Origin: Microbacterium commune
Lineage (GTDB): Bacteria > Actinomycetota > Actinomycetes > Actinomycetales > Microbacteriaceae
Length of the DNA stretch: 64,000 bases
NCBI RefSeq assembly: GCF_014836945.1
Contig: NZ_JACSPX010000003.1
Location: 88,049 to 152,048 of the forward strand
Direction: 5' to 3'
Both the position numbers and the translations under genes were made by a program. The notes below the pieces were generated by a model that did no database searches, was not told where the DNA came from, and saw only the letters and a list, made by a program, of their open reading frames with translations. Positions 17,599 to 26,270 of the stretch are shown piece after piece (position 1 is the stretch's first letter; each line of letters opens with the position of its first letter).

Positions 17599-17724
17599 TC
17601 AGTCCTCGCGGTAGCCCGTGCGTCCCATCGAGAACATCGCGGCGAACGACGACACGACGCCGCAGACGGCGATCGCGCCGATGACCCAGAGGATGACGTG
17701 CGAGAGGAAGGCGGCATCGAGCAT
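17599..17724 (-). CDS. 41-residue single-helix membrane protein, unknown function
   Basis: A short open frame starting MLDAAFLSHVILWVIGAIAV, with one hydrophobic helix (about residues 6-31) and a charged tail ending RTGYRED. A TAGGCT -10 box ends 6 bases before the ATG, the arrangement seen for many longer genes in this window, which argues that it is expressed. It fills the space between gntP and rplY and is antisense to neither. I do not recognise a family. Confidence 0.6.
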   Translation of the reverse strand: MLDAAFLSHVILWVIGAIAVCGVVSSFAAMFSMGRTGYRED

Positions 17725-17730
17725 GCCCAC

Positions 17731-17736
17731 AGCCTA
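17731..17736 (-). promoter_or_regulatory. -10 box TAGGCT, leaderless start
   Basis: Minus-strand TAGGCT followed by GTGGGC and the ATG of the 41-residue protein. Confidence 0.6.
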
Positions 17737-17749
17737 TCGAGCTTTCGGG

Positions 17750-17755
17750 TACGAT
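17750..17755 (+). promoter_or_regulatory. -10 box TACGAT for rplY
   Basis: TACGAT in GGGTACGATGG; no clear -35. It would give an rplY leader of about 170 bases, long compared with the leaderless genes around it. Confidence 0.45.
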
Positions 17756-17783
17756 GGAGGAGTTCCTCGGCGAGGGAGCGCGC

Positions 17784-17816
17784 ATGCGCGCATCCGTTAT
17801 CGACGCGGTGACGTGA
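17784..17816 (+). CDS. Possible leader peptide upstream of rplY (10 residues)
   Basis: Reads MRASVIDAVT then TGA. A GAGGGAG site sits 6 bases before the ATG, and the start codon lies in the 14-base palindrome GCGCGCATGCGCGC (17779-17792). It might couple translation to leader folding. There is no other coding evidence. Confidence 0.35.
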   Translation: MRASVIDAVT

Positions 17817-17826
17817 GCCCGGTGGC

Positions 17827-17845
17827 CGGCTGAATCCCTCAGCCG
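17827..17845 (+). ncRNA. Hairpin in the rplY leader
   Basis: CGGCTGA and TCAGCCG, a perfect 7-bp stem with 5-base loop ATCCC, just after the possible leader peptide. With the palindrome at 17779-17792 it makes the leader a candidate for L25 autoregulation. Confidence 0.4.
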
Positions 17846-17933
17846 CTCAGCGTCTCGTCTCCTCGTGTCCGCACCGAGGCTTCCGAGACCATGACCACCG
17901 CGAGGCACCGTCCCGCGCCCGAAGGAGAACAAC

Positions 17934-18530
17934 ATGTCTGACGAGAACAAGGTCGTCGCCGAGACCCGCACGAGCTTCGGCAAGGGCTTCGCCCGCCGTC
18001 TGCGCGCTGCCGGGAAGATCCCCGCCGTGATCTACGGCCACGGCACCGACCCCGTGCACGTCGCGCTGCCCGGCCACCAGGTGTCGCTCATCATCCGCCG
18101 CGCCAACGCGCTTCTCGACCTCGAGGTCGACGGCACCTCGCAGCTCGCCCTCGTCAAGGACGTGCAGCGTGACCCGGTGCAGCAGATCATCGAGCACATC
18201 GACCTGCTCGTGGTGAAGAAGGGCGAGAAGGTCGCCATCGACCTCCCCGTCGTCGTCACGGGCGAGTCGTTCGCGGGCACCATCGTGGCGCTCGACGCCG
18301 CGACCCTCGCCGTCGAGGCCGAGGCCACGCACATCCCCGAGAACGTCGAGGTCTCGGTCGAGGGCCTCGAGGAGGGCGCGCACATCACCGCCGCCGACGT
18401 GAAGCTCCCCAAGGGTGTCACGCTCGTGGCCGACCCCGAGACCCTCGTGGTCGCGATCTCCGTCCCGGCCGCTCCGGCCGAGGACGACACCGCCGCCGAG
18501 GCTCCGGCCGAGGAGGCCGCCGCGGAGTGA
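17934..18530 (+). CDS. rplY: 50S ribosomal protein L25/general stress protein Ctc
   Basis: 198 residues: N-terminal L25 domain that binds 5S rRNA (TRTSFGKGFARRLRAAGKIPAVIYGHG) and the C-terminal TL5/Ctc beta domain, ending in an acidic, Ala-rich tail. This long two-domain form is usual in actinobacteria. A GAAGGAG site lies 6 bases before the ATG. The message seems to have a long structured leader. pth follows after a hairpin, as in many actinobacteria. Confidence 0.97.
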   Translation: MSDENKVVAETRTSFGKGFARRLRAAGKIPAVIYGHGTDPVHVALPGHQVSLIIRRANALLDLEVDGTSQLALVKDVQRDPVQQIIEHIDLLVVKKGEKVAIDLPVVVTGESFAGTIVALDAATLAVEAEATHIPENVEVSVEGLEEGAHITAADVKLPKGVTLVADPETLVVAISVPAAPAEDDTAAEAPAEEAAAE

Positions 18531-18547
18531 TCCGCTGACGATCCAGT

Positions 18548-18580
18548 CGGAGGGGGCGCGAGCTGATCGCGTCCCCTCCG
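18548..18580 (+). terminator. Hairpin between rplY and pth
   Basis: CGGAGGGGGCGCG and CGCGTCCCCTCCG arms around AGCTGAT, with a mismatch at the middle. GC-rich stem without a U-run. It may terminate part of the rplY transcripts before pth. Confidence 0.6.
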
Positions 18581-18604
18581 TCATATCCGCACGAGAGGAT
18601 GCGA

Positions 18605-19183
18605 ATGACCACCACCTGGCTGATCGTCGGTCTCGGCAACCCCGGTCCGCGCTACGCGGCGACACGGCACAACATCGGGCAGATGGTCGTCGACGAGCTC
18701 GCCGAGCGTCGCGGCGAGCGGTTCCGAGAGCACAAGGCTGGTGCGCGTGTGGCCGAGACCCGGGTGCGTTCTGGCGGTGATCGCATCGTGCTGGCCAAGC
18801 CCAACTCGTTCATGAACACGTCCGGCACTCCGGTGGCGGCGCTGGCGAGGTTCTACTCGGTGGCGCCCGAGAACGTCGTCGTCGTGCACGACGAGCTCGA
18901 CATCCCGTTCGACAGCATCCGCATGAAGATCGGAGGAGGGCACGGCGGGCACAACGGCGTCCGCGACATCGCGCGAACGCTCACCACCCCCGACTTCCTG
19001 CGGGTGCGGGCCGGCATCGGGCGGCCGCCAGGGCGGCAGGATCCGGCCGACTGGGTGCTCGCACCGTTCGGGTCGGTCGAGCAGAAGACACTGCCGATCT
19101 TCATCTCGGACGCCGCGGATGCCGTGGAGCAGCTCGTCGATGAAGGGCTGCTGGCGGCGCAGCAGCGCCACCACTCGCGCTGA
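18605..19183 (+). CDS. pth: Peptidyl-tRNA hydrolase
   Basis: Releases peptides from peptidyl-tRNA that drops off the ribosome. 192 residues. Family motifs: [17 protein letters not shown] with the catalytic His, [32 protein letters not shown] with the catalytic Asp. ATG 18605 was chosen because GAGAGG ends 6 bases before it; ATG 18599 abuts that site. Follows rplY after a hairpin. Confidence 0.97.
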   Translation: MTTTWLIVGLGNPGPRYAATRHNIGQMVVDELAERRGERFREHKAGARVAETRVRSGGDRIVLAKPNSFMNTSGTPVAALARFYSVAPENVVVVHDELDIPFDSIRMKIGGGHGGHNGVRDIARTLTTPDFLRVRAGIGRPPGRQDPADWVLAPFGSVEQKTLPIFISDAADAVEQLVDEGLLAAQQRHHSR

Positions 19184-19207
19184 ACGCCGGGTCCTCGGCC
19201 AGCCCCG

Positions 19208-19245
19208 CGGGCGCCGATCAGACCAGCGGGCGCCGATCAGACCAG
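19208..19245. repeat. 19-bp tandem duplication at a stop codon
   Basis: Two perfect copies of a 19-base unit starting CGGGCGCCGATCAGACCAG: 19208-19226 and 19227-19245. The second copy contains the stop codon and last codons of the minus-strand membrane protein gene; the first lies just past it. Confidence 0.85.
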
Positions 19246-19761
19246 GGGGTCGAACGCGATGCCGTTGCCGATGCCGTACATGAGTGCCACGGCGAGGAAG
19301 AAGATCCCCGGGCCCAGCGCGGCCACGACGATCGCGGCGATGCCCATCCCTCGGCCGCGGCGACGAGCGACGGCGACGATCCCGCCGATCACGCCGAACA
19401 GCCCGAGCGCGGTGCCCAGCCAGAACATGATCTCCGCCCACAGCGTCTCGATGCGCGCGGGGGAGAGGGCGGCGATCCGGAACTCACCGTTGCGGTCGAT
19501 GAGATCGTCCACCGACACGGCGAGCCCGATCTGCAGAGCGAGCACTCCGGCCACGACGGGCGTGACGAGCGCGGCGACCAGAGCGGCCGCGAGCGACACG
19601 GCGCCCGTCGCGCGAGAGGGCGCGGGGGCGGGAGGTGCTGAATAGGCGCCGATGGGCGCCTGATATCCGCCCACCGGCACGCGGTACGCTCCGGGCGGCG
19701 GCGGCTGGGCAGCAGGAGAGCTCGGCGCAGGCAGCCCGGGCGGCACGAAGGGATCGGTCAT
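19237..19761 (-). CDS. Proline-rich membrane protein of unknown function
   Basis: 174 residues. A cytoplasmic Pro/Tyr/Gly-rich N-terminus (to about residue 50, with the loose repeat YRVPVGGYQAPIGAYSAP) is followed by three likely membrane helices: about 53-82, 110-131 and 140-167. Such proline-rich tails before small membrane domains are common in actinobacterial DUF4190-like proteins, but I cannot name the family with confidence. It lies 8 bases after the trpS stop, so it is probably cotranscribed. Confidence 0.75.
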   Translation of the reverse strand: MTDPFVPPGLPAPSSPAAQPPPPGAYRVPVGGYQAPIGAYSAPPAPAPSRATGAVSLAAALVAALVTPVVAGVLALQIGLAVSVDDLIDRNGEFRIAALSPARIETLWAEIMFWLGTALGLFGVIGGIVAVARRRGRGMGIAAIVVAALGPGIFFLAVALMYGIGNGIAFDPLV

Positions 19762-19769
19762 CTCGCTCC

Positions 19770-20774
19770 TCAGACGCGACGCAGCAGCCCGACGCGCTCG
19801 TAGACGTCCGCGAGGGTGGCGTCGGCGACCTCGTCGGCCCTGGCCGCGTTCGCGGCCAGGAGTCTGTCCAGCTCGGCCGGGTCGTCGAGCAGGGCGTTCG
19901 CGCGCTCGCGCACAGGACCGAACTCGTCCACGACGACCTCGGCCAGCCCCTTCTTGAAGTCGCCGTACCCACGACCGGCGTACTCGTCCTCGATCGAGCC
20001 CACCTGGCGGCCGGTGAGCGCGGCGTAGATCGTCAGCAGGTTCGACACCCCTGGCTTGTTCTCGCGGTCGAAGCGCACCGAGCCCTCGTTGTCGGTCACG
20101 GCGCGCATGATCTTCTTGGCGGACTTCGCCGGATCGTCGAGCAGCCACAGGACACCGGCGTCGCTCTCGGCCGACTTCGACATCTTCGAGGTCGGGTTCT
20201 GCAGGTCGTAGATGCGCGCGGTGTCCTTCTGGATCACCGGGGTGGGCACCGTGAAGGTCGTGCCGAATCGGCTGTTGAAGCGCTCAGCGAGGTCACGCGT
20301 CAGCTCGACGTGCTGCTTCTGGTCGTCGCCCACCGGCACCAGCTCACTCTGGTAGAGCAGGATGTCGGCGGCCATCAGCACGGGGTAGGTGAACAGGCCC
20401 ACCGAGGTGGAGTCCTGGCCGTAGCGCTGCGACTTGTCCTTGAACTGGGTCATCCGCCCGGCCTCGCCGAAGCCGGTGATGGTGCTGAGAATCCAGGCGA
20501 GCTCCGCGTGCGCGCGCACGTGCGACTGCACGTACAGCGTCGACTTCGAGGGCTCGATGCCGGCGGCGATGTACTGGGCAGCCGTGCGACGGGTCTTCTC
20601 GCGCAGCTCTTCCGGGTTCTGCGGCACGGTGATCGCATGCAGGTCGACCACGGAGAAGAACGCGTCGTACGAGGACTGCATCTCACGCCACTGCAGAAGC
20701 GCCCCGATGTAGTTGCCGGCCTGGAGGGAGTCGGCGGAGGGCTGCATTCCGGAGTAGAGGCGTGGTCTGGTCAC
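19770..20774 (-). CDS. trpS: Tryptophanyl-tRNA synthetase
   Basis: Class I synthetase, 334 residues. The KMSKS loop reads [12 protein letters not shown]. The HIGH-like motif reads QAGN, where E. coli has [26 protein letters not shown] and the LPxx Trp-binding region are conserved. The start is GTG, with a TAGGAT -10 box 6 bases upstream, so the message should be leaderless. That leaves no room for a T-box or leader-peptide control of this gene. Confidence 0.97.
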   Translation of the reverse strand: MTRPRLYSGMQPSADSLQAGNYIGALLQWREMQSSYDAFFSVVDLHAITVPQNPEELREKTRRTAAQYIAAGIEPSKSTLYVQSHVRAHAELAWILSTITGFGEAGRMTQFKDKSQRYGQDSTSVGLFTYPVLMAADILLYQSELVPVGDDQKQHVELTRDLAERFNSRFGTTFTVPTPVIQKDTARIYDLQNPTSKMSKSAESDAGVLWLLDDPAKSAKKIMRAVTDNEGSVRFDRENKPGVSNLLTIYAALTGRQVGSIEDEYAGRGYGDFKKGLAEVVVDEFGPVRERANALLDDPAELDRLLAANAARADEVADATLADVYERVGLLRRV

Positions 20775-20780
20775 GAAGCA

Positions 20781-20786
20781 ATCCTA
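20781..20786 (-). promoter_or_regulatory. -10 box TAGGAT, leaderless trpS
   Basis: TAGGAT, then TGCTTC, then the GTG start of trpS. Confidence 0.65.
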
Positions 20787-20838
20787 TGCGTCTCGGGTCG
20801 GTCCCCTGTCGCCCGGCGCCCCCGAGCCCGTGGCAGGG

Positions 20839-21732
20839 TCAGCAGGTGTAGTCCACGATCACCGGCGCGTGATCGCTCCAGCGCTCCGCGTAGGTCTCGG
20901 CGCGCGCGACGGTGTACCCGGTGGCGCGAGCAGCCAGCGGCGGGGTCGCCAGGTGGTAGTCGATCCGCCAGCCGCTGTCGTTGTCGAACGCCTTGCCGCG
21001 CATCGACCACCAGGTGTACGGACCGGGAACCTCGCCGTGATGCGCGCGGCCCACGTCTATCCAGCCGAGCCCCAGCCCGCCGCCCTCCGCCGCGAACGGG
21101 CGGGTGTCGCTGAGCTGCCCCACCATTCCCCGGCCGACGCCCTCCTGACCGACCACTCGCTCGCCGGCGGCGCCGAGGATGCGATCGAAGTAGGCCCGCT
21201 CGCGTGCGAGGAAGCCGGACTTCTTCACGTTGCCCTTCCAGTTCAGGATGTCGAACGGGCGGTGGCCGACGTTGAGATCTCCGGTGACGAGCGCGTGCGC
21301 GTCGTCAGCGCCCAGCTGCGCCATGCGCACGCTCATCGCGTCGAGGAACTTCCACTTCTCGTCCTGTTTCGGGGTGTCGGCCTCGCCGGAGTGCACGTAG
21401 GCGCTGACCACCGTGAGCGGCGCACCGCCGATCTGGAAGTCGGCCTCGATCCAGCGGCCCGCGGAATCGAAGTCGTCGGCGCCGAGCGCGGTGCGCGACG
21501 CGAGTGCCGGGGTGCGGCTGAGCACGGCGACGCCGGCCCTGCCCTTCGCCGTGGCCTTGTCGTGCACGATCTGCCAGTCGGGGAACGCGGCCGCGAGATG
21601 CTCGTCGTCGGCGCGCACCTCCTGCAGCGTGAGGATGTCGACATCGGCCTGCTCGAGCCACCCGTGCATCCCGTTGCGGACGGCGGCGCGGACGCCGTTG
21701 ACGTTGACGGAGGCGATACGCAGATGGGGCAT
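20839..21732 (-). CDS. xth: Exodeoxyribonuclease III
   Basis: AP endonuclease and 3'-5' exonuclease of base excision repair. 297 residues. Active-site motifs: SVNVNGVRAA, metal ligand Glu in LTLQEVRADDEH, GDLNVGHRPFD with the catalytic Asp-Asn, and terminal WSDHAPVIVDY with the Asp-His pair. ATG 21732 was chosen because a TAGGCT box lies 7 bases upstream. trpS follows 64 bases downstream with its own promoter. Confidence 0.95.
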   Translation of the reverse strand: MPHLRIASVNVNGVRAAVRNGMHGWLEQADVDILTLQEVRADDEHLAAAFPDWQIVHDKATAKGRAGVAVLSRTPALASRTALGADDFDSAGRWIEADFQIGGAPLTVVSAYVHSGEADTPKQDEKWKFLDAMSVRMAQLGADDAHALVTGDLNVGHRPFDILNWKGNVKKSGFLARERAYFDRILGAAGERVVGQEGVGRGMVGQLSDTRPFAAEGGGLGLGWIDVGRAHHGEVPGPYTWWSMRGKAFDNDSGWRIDYHLATPPLAARATGYTVARAETYAERWSDHAPVIVDYTC

Positions 21733-21739
21733 GGCATCC

Positions 21740-21745
21740 AGCCTA
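21740..21745 (-). promoter_or_regulatory. -10 box TAGGCT, leaderless xth
   Basis: Minus-strand TAGGCT ends 7 bases before ATG 21732. Its first three bases are the TAG stop codon of the upstream membrane protein gene. Confidence 0.6.
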
Positions 21746-22729
21746 ACGACGGGATCGGACATCCCGTCGCGGGCCCCGCGCGGCCGTCGCACGCAGCGGA
21801 CGCAGCCCGCCGCTGTCGCGCACCGGCTCGTTGCGGTCGCCGGCGCTCAACGCGATCCAGGACGCCGCGAGCAGGATCACCGCCGCGATCACCCGGCACC
21901 ACAGCAGAAGCCCGACGGTCACCGCGAAGGTCGCCAGCAGCGGGTTCCCCGGCGTGTGCGCGGCCAGCAGGCCGGCGCCGAGCTGCAGCACGGCGACCGC
22001 GATGCCGCCGAGCACGGCACCGGGCAGGATCCGCCGCCACCGCACGACCGCGCCGGTGAGGAAGCGCACCAGGGCGGCGATGGCCGCGACGTCGATCACG
22101 ATGACGACGAGCACGGAGGAGATCGAGACCAGGGAGCGCACCAGCGCGCTCGGCACCTCCAGCCCGAGCATCTCGACCAGCGTGCGCAGAGCCCAGACGC
22201 CGCCGAAGCTGATCGCCGCGCCCAGCAGCAGGCTCATCCCGAACGCGAGCGCCGCCACGGCGTCGCGCAGTTTCAGCAGCACGTAGCTCCTGGTGTCGAA
22301 CGGCAGACCGAAGATGCCGCGCACCGCGCGTCGGGTGAAGGTGACCGCGCCGATCCCGGTCCAGATGACGACGACAGCCGCGATGGCGCCGGTGAGGGTG
22401 AACGCACCGGTGGCCGAGGTGGCCACCTCGCGCACCGCGTCGGGGGCGACGATGGCATCCACCCCGATGAAGCCGGGGATGTAGCTGTTCACGATCCGGA
22501 TCATGGCGTCGACCGCGACGTCGCTGCCGCCGACCCAGACACCGGCACCGGCGAAGGCGACGTAGAGCAGCGCGAACAGCGCGAACAGCGTCTGGTACGC
22601 CATGCCCGCCGAGAGCAGGAAGCCGTTGCGGCGCAGGAAGTGCCGCCACACACGCACCGGGAACAGAGCGGCGACCCGTCGCCCCCACACAGCAGCGCGC
22701 CCGGCTGAACGAGTCAGTCGGGCGCGCAT
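21743..22729 (-). CDS. YihY/BrkB-family membrane protein
   Basis: 328 residues with about six membrane helices, the fold once called ribonuclease BN/virulence factor BrkB. Typical segments are FLLSAGMAYQTLFALFALLY near the N-terminus and GAVLGGIAVAVLQLGA plus LLWCRVIAAVILLAASWIA near the C-terminus. The cellular role of the family is not established. It begins 14 bases after sdhB on the same strand, so it may be cotranscribed with sdhCDAB. The start is uncertain because no clear ribosome binding site is present. Confidence 0.85.
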   Translation of the reverse strand: MRARLTRSAGRAAVWGRRVAALFPVRVWRHFLRRNGFLLSAGMAYQTLFALFALLYVAFAGAGVWVGGSDVAVDAMIRIVNSYIPGFIGVDAIVAPDAVREVATSATGAFTLTGAIAAVVVIWTGIGAVTFTRRAVRGIFGLPFDTRSYVLLKLRDAVAALAFGMSLLLGAAISFGGVWALRTLVEMLGLEVPSALVRSLVSISSVLVVIVIDVAAIAALVRFLTGAVVRWRRILPGAVLGGIAVAVLQLGAGLLAAHTPGNPLLATFAVTVGLLLWCRVIAAVILLAASWIALSAGDRNEPVRDSGGLRPLRATAARGPRRDVRSRR

Positions 22730-22743
22730 CGCTCTGGCAGCGC

Positions 22744-23511
22744 TCAGCGCGGGCCGCCGCGCAGGACGGCCTGCTTGACCTCGGCGATAGCCTTGGTGAC
22801 CTCGATCCCGCGGGGGCAGGCCTCGGTGCAGTTGAAGGTCGTGCGGCAGCGCCACACGCCCTCCTTGTCGTTGAGGATGTCCAGGCGCACGTCGCCCGCG
22901 TCGTCGCGCGAGTCGAAGATGAAGCGGTGCGCGTTCACGATCGCCGCCGGACCGAAGTACTGCCCGTCGGTCCAGAAGATCGGGCACGACGAGGTGCACG
23001 CGGCGCACAGGATGCACTTGGTGGTGTCGTCGAAGATCGCCCGGTCGGCGATGGACTGCACGCGCTCCTTGCCCTTCTCGGGGGAGGAGTTGGCGATGAG
23101 GAAGGGCTGCACCTCGCGGTAGGAGGCGAAGAACGGCTCCATGTCGACGATGAGATCCTTCTCCAGCGGCAGACCCTTGATGGCCTCGACGTAGATCGGC
23201 TTCGAGATGTCGAGGTCCTTGATCAGCGTCTTGCATGCGAGGCGGTTGCGGCCGTTGATGCGCATCGCATCCGAGCCGCAGATGCCGTGGGCGCACGAGC
23301 GGCGGAACGACAGCGAGCCGTCGACCTCCCACTTGATCTTGTGCAGCGCGTCGAGCACGCGGTCGGTCGCGTACAGCTCGACGTCGTAATCGACCCAGCG
23401 CGGCTCCTCGTCGACCTCCGGATCGAAGCGGCGGATGTTGAAGGTGACCAGGAAGGACTGCACTCCAGAGTCGTTCGCGGCGTCGGCGGGTGCCTCTACG
23501 ACATCGGTCAT
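22744..23511 (-). CDS. sdhB: Succinate dehydrogenase iron-sulfur subunit
   Basis: 255 residues. [2Fe-2S] ligands in CAHGICGSDAM and the later RLAC (with Asp as in E. coli SdhB), [4Fe-4S] ligands in CILCAACTSSCP, and [3Fe-4S] ligands in CRTTFNCTEACPRGIEV. It passes electrons from the FAD of SdhA to quinone at SdhCD. It begins 2 bases after the sdhA stop; last sdh gene of the operon sdhCDAB. Confidence 0.97.
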   Translation of the reverse strand: MTDVVEAPADAANDSGVQSFLVTFNIRRFDPEVDEEPRWVDYDVELYATDRVLDALHKIKWEVDGSLSFRRSCAHGICGSDAMRINGRNRLACKTLIKDLDISKPIYVEAIKGLPLEKDLIVDMEPFFASYREVQPFLIANSSPEKGKERVQSIADRAIFDDTTKCILCAACTSSCPIFWTDGQYFGPAAIVNAHRFIFDSRDDAGDVRLDILNDKEGVWRCRTTFNCTEACPRGIEVTKAIAEVKQAVLRGGPR

Positions 23512-23513
23512 GA

Positions 23514-25319
23514 TCAGTACTTCCTCTCCATGGGCTGGTAGTTCGTGATGACCACGGGCTTCCAGTCCAGCTTGATGTGGTCGGAGGCGACCGACGAGTG
23601 CGCGTCGCCGACCAGGTAGGCCATCGTGTGCTTCATGTAGTTCTCGTCGTCGCGCTTCGGGAAGTCGTCGCGCATGTGGCCGCCACGGCTCTCCTTGCGG
23701 TTGCGCGCGGCGTAGACGACGACCTCGGCGATGTCGAGCAGGAAGCCCAGCTCGACGGCCTCGAGCAGGTCGGTGTTGAAGCGCTTGCCCTTGTCGTCGA
23801 CGTGGATGTTCTTGTAGCGCTCGCGCAGCTCGGCGATGACGCCCAGCACGTGCGTCAGCGACTCCTCGGTGCGGAACACCTGGGCGCCCTTGTCCATCTC
23901 GTCCTGCAGCGTCTTGCGCAGCACGGCGATGCGCTCGGTGCCCCGGTTGTTGCGCAGGTCCTCGACCATGTCCTTGACGAACCCGGCCGGGTTCTCGGGC
24001 AGCGGCACGAAGTCGGCGGTCTTGACGTACTCGACGGCGTTGCGTCCGGCGCGCTTGCCGAACACGTTGATGTCGAGCAGCGAGTTGGTGCCCAGGCGGT
24101 TGGAGCCGTGCACGGAGACGCAGGCGCACTCACCGGCGGCGTACAGTCCGGGGACCACGGTCGAGTTGTCGGCGAGCACCTCCGCGTCGTTGTTGGTCGG
24201 GATGCCGCCCATCGCGTAGTGCGCGGTCGGCATCACCGGCACCGGCTCGACCACCGGGTCGACGCCCAGGTAGGTGCGGGCGAACTCGGTGATGTCGGGC
24301 AGCTTGGTCTCGAGCACCTCCGCACCCAGGTGCGTGCAGTCCAGCAGGACGTAGTCCTTGTGCGGGCCGGCGCCGCGACCCTCGAGCACCTCCTGCACCA
24401 TGCTGCGGGCCACGATGTCGCGCGGTGCGAGGTCCTTGATCGTGGGGGCGTAGCGCTCCATGAAGCGCTCGCCAGAGGCGTTGCGCAGGATGGCTCCCTC
24501 ACCGCGGGCGCCCTCGGTGAGGAGGATGCCGAGCCCGGCCAGACCCGTCGGATGGAACTGGAAGAACTCCAGGTCCTCCAGGGGCAGACCCTTGCGCCAG
24601 ACGATGCCGACGCCGTCGCCGGTCAGGGTGTGCGCGTTGGAGGTGGTCTTGAAGATCTTGCCGAAGCCGCCGGTGGCGAAGATGACGGCCTTCGACTGGA
24701 AGACGTGCAGGTCGCCGGTGGCCAGGTCGTACGCGACCACGCCCGCGACCTGCGTCGCGCCCGCGGCGTCCTTCACCGTGATCAGGTCGAGCACGTAGAA
24801 CTCGTTGAAGAAGTTGATGCCGAGCTTGACGCAGTTCTGGAACAGGGTCTGCAGGATCATGTGACCGGTGCGGTCAGCCGCGTAGCAGGCCCGGCGCACG
24901 GGCGTCTTGCCGTGCTCGGCCGTGTGGCCGCCGAAGCGGCGCTGGTCGATCTTGCCGTCGGGCGTGCGGTTGAAGGGCAGGCCCATGTTCTCGAGGTCGA
25001 TGACCGCGTCGATGGCCTCCCTGGCGAGGATCTCCGCGGCATCCTGGTCGACGAGGTAGTCGCCGCCCTTGACCGTGTCGTAGGTGTGCCACTCCCAGTT
25101 GTCGTCCTCGACGTTCGCGAGGGCTGCGGCCATGCCGCCCTGCGCCGCACCGGTGTGCGAGCGCGTGGGGTACAGCTTCGTGATCACGGCGGTCTTCGCG
25201 CCGGGGCCGGCCTCGATGGCCGCGCGCATGCCGGCGCCGCCGGCGCCCACGATCACGATGTCGAACTGGTGGTAGTGCACGCCGTCGCGCACGACGGAAT
25301 CAGAGGTCTGCGTAGTCAA
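23514..25319 (-). CDS. sdhA: Succinate dehydrogenase flavoprotein subunit
   Basis: 601 residues. FAD-binding [16 protein letters not shown], covalent FAD site in [12 protein letters not shown], active-site Arg/His regions [12 protein letters not shown] and [13 protein letters not shown]. The start must be TTG at 25317-25319: the reading begins [15 protein letters not shown] stands upstream at proper spacing, and the first in-frame ATG lies after the FAD loop. The open frame continues upstream through sdhD but only as a shadow. Confidence 0.96.
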   Translation of the reverse strand: MTTQTSDSVVRDGVHYHQFDIVIVGAGGAGMRAAIEAGPGAKTAVITKLYPTRSHTGAAQGGMAAALANVEDDNWEWHTYDTVKGGDYLVDQDAAEILAREAIDAVIDLENMGLPFNRTPDGKIDQRRFGGHTAEHGKTPVRRACYAADRTGHMILQTLFQNCVKLGINFFNEFYVLDLITVKDAAGATQVAGVVAYDLATGDLHVFQSKAVIFATGGFGKIFKTTSNAHTLTGDGVGIVWRKGLPLEDLEFFQFHPTGLAGLGILLTEGARGEGAILRNASGERFMERYAPTIKDLAPRDIVARSMVQEVLEGRGAGPHKDYVLLDCTHLGAEVLETKLPDITEFARTYLGVDPVVEPVPVMPTAHYAMGGIPTNNDAEVLADNSTVVPGLYAAGECACVSVHGSNRLGTNSLLDINVFGKRAGRNAVEYVKTADFVPLPENPAGFVKDMVEDLRNNRGTERIAVLRKTLQDEMDKGAQVFRTEESLTHVLGVIAELRERYKNIHVDDKGKRFNTDLLEAVELGFLLDIAEVVVYAARNRKESRGGHMRDDFPKRDDENYMKHTMAYLVGDAHSSVASDHIKLDWKPVVITNYQPMERKY

Positions 25320-25336
25320 TGATCTGCCTTCTTCGC

Positions 25337-25777
25337 TTACTTGCCCAGTGCCTGGCAGGTCTCCCACATGGCGCCGTCTTCGAAGACGCCCGCGCAGGGA
25401 TCGAACGTGAACACCACGAGGGTGCCGAGGATGATGAGGAGCGCCGCCGCCAGGCCCAGCGCCCAGACGAGAGCCTTGCGGGCCTTCTCGTGCGTGACGT
25501 AGTCGTTGACGATCGTGCGCATGCCGTTGGAGCCGTGGATCAGCGCGAGCCACAGCATCAGCACGTCCCACCACTGCCAGAACGGAGTGGCGTACTTGCC
25601 GGCGACGAAGCCGAAGTCGATCGCGTGGATGCCGTCGCCGACCATCAGGTTCACGAACAGGTGGCCGAAGATCAGCACGATCAGCAGCACGCCCGAGCCG
25701 CGCATGAACAGCCAGCCCCACTTCTCGAGGTTGACGCCGCGCTGGCGGCGGGCGGGTGCGATGGTCTGCGCGGACAT
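25337..25777 (-). CDS. sdhD: Succinate dehydrogenase membrane anchor subunit
   Basis: 146 residues, three membrane helices. The [15 protein letters not shown] segment carries the His and Asp typical of haem b and quinone sites in SdhD/FrdD-like anchors. Its ATG overlaps the sdhC stop by one base (TGATG). Complements SdhC to form the membrane domain of complex II. Confidence 0.93.
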   Translation of the reverse strand: MSAQTIAPARRQRGVNLEKWGWLFMRGSGVLLIVLIFGHLFVNLMVGDGIHAIDFGFVAGKYATPFWQWWDVLMLWLALIHGSNGMRTIVNDYVTHEKARKALVWALGLAAALLIILGTLVVFTFDPCAGVFEDGAMWETCQALGK

Positions 25778-26211
25778 CAGTTGCCCCCTCCGAATCCGGC
25801 GAACGCGAGGGCGAGGTGGCGCGGCACGAAGCCGGCCATCACCACGGCCCACAGCCCGAGGACGATCCAGAACAGCTGGCGCTGATACTTCGCGCCCTTC
25901 GACCAGAAGTCGACGACGATGATGCGCAGGCCGTTGAAGGCGTGGAACGCGATGCCTGCGACCAGCACCACCTCGCCGAAGGCCATGATCGGGTTCTTGT
26001 ACGTGCCGATCACCGCGTCGTACGCCTCGGGGGAGACGCGGATGAGCGACGTGTCGAGGACGTGCACCAGAAGGAAGAAGAAGATCGCGACGCCGGTGAT
26101 GCGGTGCAGCACCCACGACCACATGCCTTCGCGGCCCCGATACAGTGTGCCGCGTGGAGACCTCGACGTGGTCTCCGAAACCGACGGTGTCAAGCGTGTG
26201 CTCGTGGACAC
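25777..26211 (-). CDS. sdhC: Succinate dehydrogenase cytochrome b556 subunit
   Basis: 144 residues, three membrane helices. The family signature [20 protein letters not shown] and [14 protein letters not shown] provide the quinone-site Ser/Arg region and the haem-ligating His. GTG 26211 was chosen because AGGGAGGAC stands just upstream; an earlier ATG at 26256 has no site. First gene of sdhCDAB. Confidence 0.93.
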   Translation of the reverse strand: MSTSTRLTPSVSETTSRSPRGTLYRGREGMWSWVLHRITGVAIFFFLLVHVLDTSLIRVSPEAYDAVIGTYKNPIMAFGEVVLVAGIAFHAFNGLRIIVVDFWSKGAKYQRQLFWIVLGLWAVVMAGFVPRHLALAFAGFGGGN

Positions 26212-26270
26212 GTCGTCCTCCCTGATCGATGAGACGTCGTGCATGCATCCGGGCACGCCCGACCGTGTCC

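Noticed and set aside
732..17933. Accessory block considered as a mobile genomic island
   Set aside because: No tRNA junction, integrase, transposase or flanking direct repeat, and no visible composition shift; recorded as an insertion relative to other genomes only.
20775..20838. T-box or leader-peptide control of trpS
   Set aside because: The TAGGAT box ends 6 bases before the GTG start, so no leader RNA is available.
23577..25322. Long open frame on the plus strand opposite sdhA
   Set aside because: GC-rich DNA leaves antisense frames open; the translation has no motif, low-complexity His/Arg/Val bias, and sdhA is unmistakable on the other strand.
25320..25721. Open frame upstream of sdhA suggesting a longer SdhA or a fusion with sdhD
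   Set aside because: The extension lies entirely over sdhD in another frame; family alignment starts at the TTG codon.
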